Shown: positions 63,871-64,000 of the stretch, piece after piece
How positions within the stretch are numbered: position 1 is the stretch's first letter
Layout of the letters: the number at the start of each line of letters is the position of its first letter
NCBI RefSeq assembly: GCF_016698665.1
Contig: NZ_CP068046.1
Location: 496,001 to 560,000 of the forward strand
Length of the DNA stretch: 64,000 nucleotides
Direction of reading: 5' to 3'
Origin: Devosia rhizoryzae
Lineage (GTDB): Bacteria > Pseudomonadota > Alphaproteobacteria > Rhizobiales > Devosiaceae
Program-made: the position numbers and the translations under genes
Notes under the pieces: generated by a model
What the model was told of the DNA's origin: nothing
Database searches by the model: none
Seen by the model: the letters and a program-made list of their open reading frames with translations, nothing else

Positions 63871-64000
63871 ATGCGTCCGATTCGACTGATGTTTGCTGCC
63901 GTGCTCTTGGCTTCGGTCAGTACCAGTGTTCTAGCTGATGACTGGGTGGCAGACCGCTTGCGCGGCAACGTGACCATGTTGCAGGGCGGGGACTGGGTGG
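63871..64000 (+). CDS. Start of a secreted FecR-like protein, cut by the window edge
   Basis: An ATG at 63871 with GGGAG six bases upstream opens MRPIRLMFAAVLLASVSTSVLA, a signal peptide, followed by DDWVADRLRGNVTMLQGGDWV. The RLRGxVxxLxxGxWV pattern is that of FecR domains. The window ends at residue 43. It follows motB by 138 bases, on the same strand. In rhizobial motility clusters motC usually follows motB; this is not an obvious MotC start. Confidence 0.6.
   Translation, partial: MRPIRLMFAAVLLASVSTSVLADDWVADRLRGNVTMLQGGDWV

Overview
The window reads as chromosomal DNA of a GC-rich alphaproteobacterium of the order Hyphomicrobiales, most like Devosia or a close relative. This rests on gene content and arrangement: an LsrB/VtlR-type LysR gene next to trxB, rhizobial-style motA-motB, a short alphaproteobacterial GreA and cold-shock protein, DUF4864, DUF3618 and DUF1989 proteins, and CCUCCUCCC-motif sRNAs. 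Most genes are housekeeping or envelope genes with strong third-position GC. No rRNA, tRNA, CRISPR array or transposase gene was seen.

Layout. 0-9 kb: uvrC and an SDR reductase, a DMT exporter, MarR and LysR regulators, a DUF1007-NicO metal exporter and hemH, with two secreted SH3 proteins. 9-13.6 kb: small stress and secreted proteins, then a degenerate stretch full of hairpin repeats, a gene remnant and a DUF559 gene. 13.7-15.7 kb: an AT-richer two-gene island encoding an AAA ATPase and an RloB-like Toprim protein (RloAB/AbiL-like defence pair), with copies of one hairpin repeat on both sides. 15.9-18.5 kb: uvrB. 18.7-22.1 kb: a large MmeI-like restriction-modification gene whose middle has been replaced by an AT-richer gene for an adenine methyltransferase fused to an Mrr-like nuclease domain. 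22.7-42.7 kb: an M48 protease, GGDEF protein, aspartate aminotransferase, LacI regulator with three operators in front of a 61-residue ORF, CBS and Spy-like proteins, a class V aminotransferase, DUF2147 pair, tdk, thioesterase, SH3/crystallin-like secreted proteins, a pseudo-receiver, BrkB, and a DUF3618/holin/Gly-Ser-rich envelope operon.

43.6-44.5 kb holds no protein gene. It carries four tandem sRNA units on the minus strand, each with a promoter of the form TTGNNN-N17-(TATA-like) and a terminator hairpin. Two units display three CCUCCUCCC anti-Shine-Dalgarno hairpin loops each. The array lies directly downstream of an LsrB/VtlR-like regulator and trxB. I consider it, the split restriction-modification locus and the RloAB-like pair the most interesting parts of the window.

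46.7-64 kb: greA, cold-shock gene, a TPR-methyltransferase, threonine aldolase, carB, cupin, a DUF1989 + YqcI/YcgG (GntA-like) pair, a PQQ-type sugar dehydrogenase, response regulator, THUMP RNA methyltransferase, YghU-type GST, YciI protein, motA, motB and the start of a FecR-like secreted protein. Regulation visible in the sequence includes LacI operators, the sRNA promoters, several intrinsic terminators and many ATGA start-stop overlaps that suggest translational coupling.
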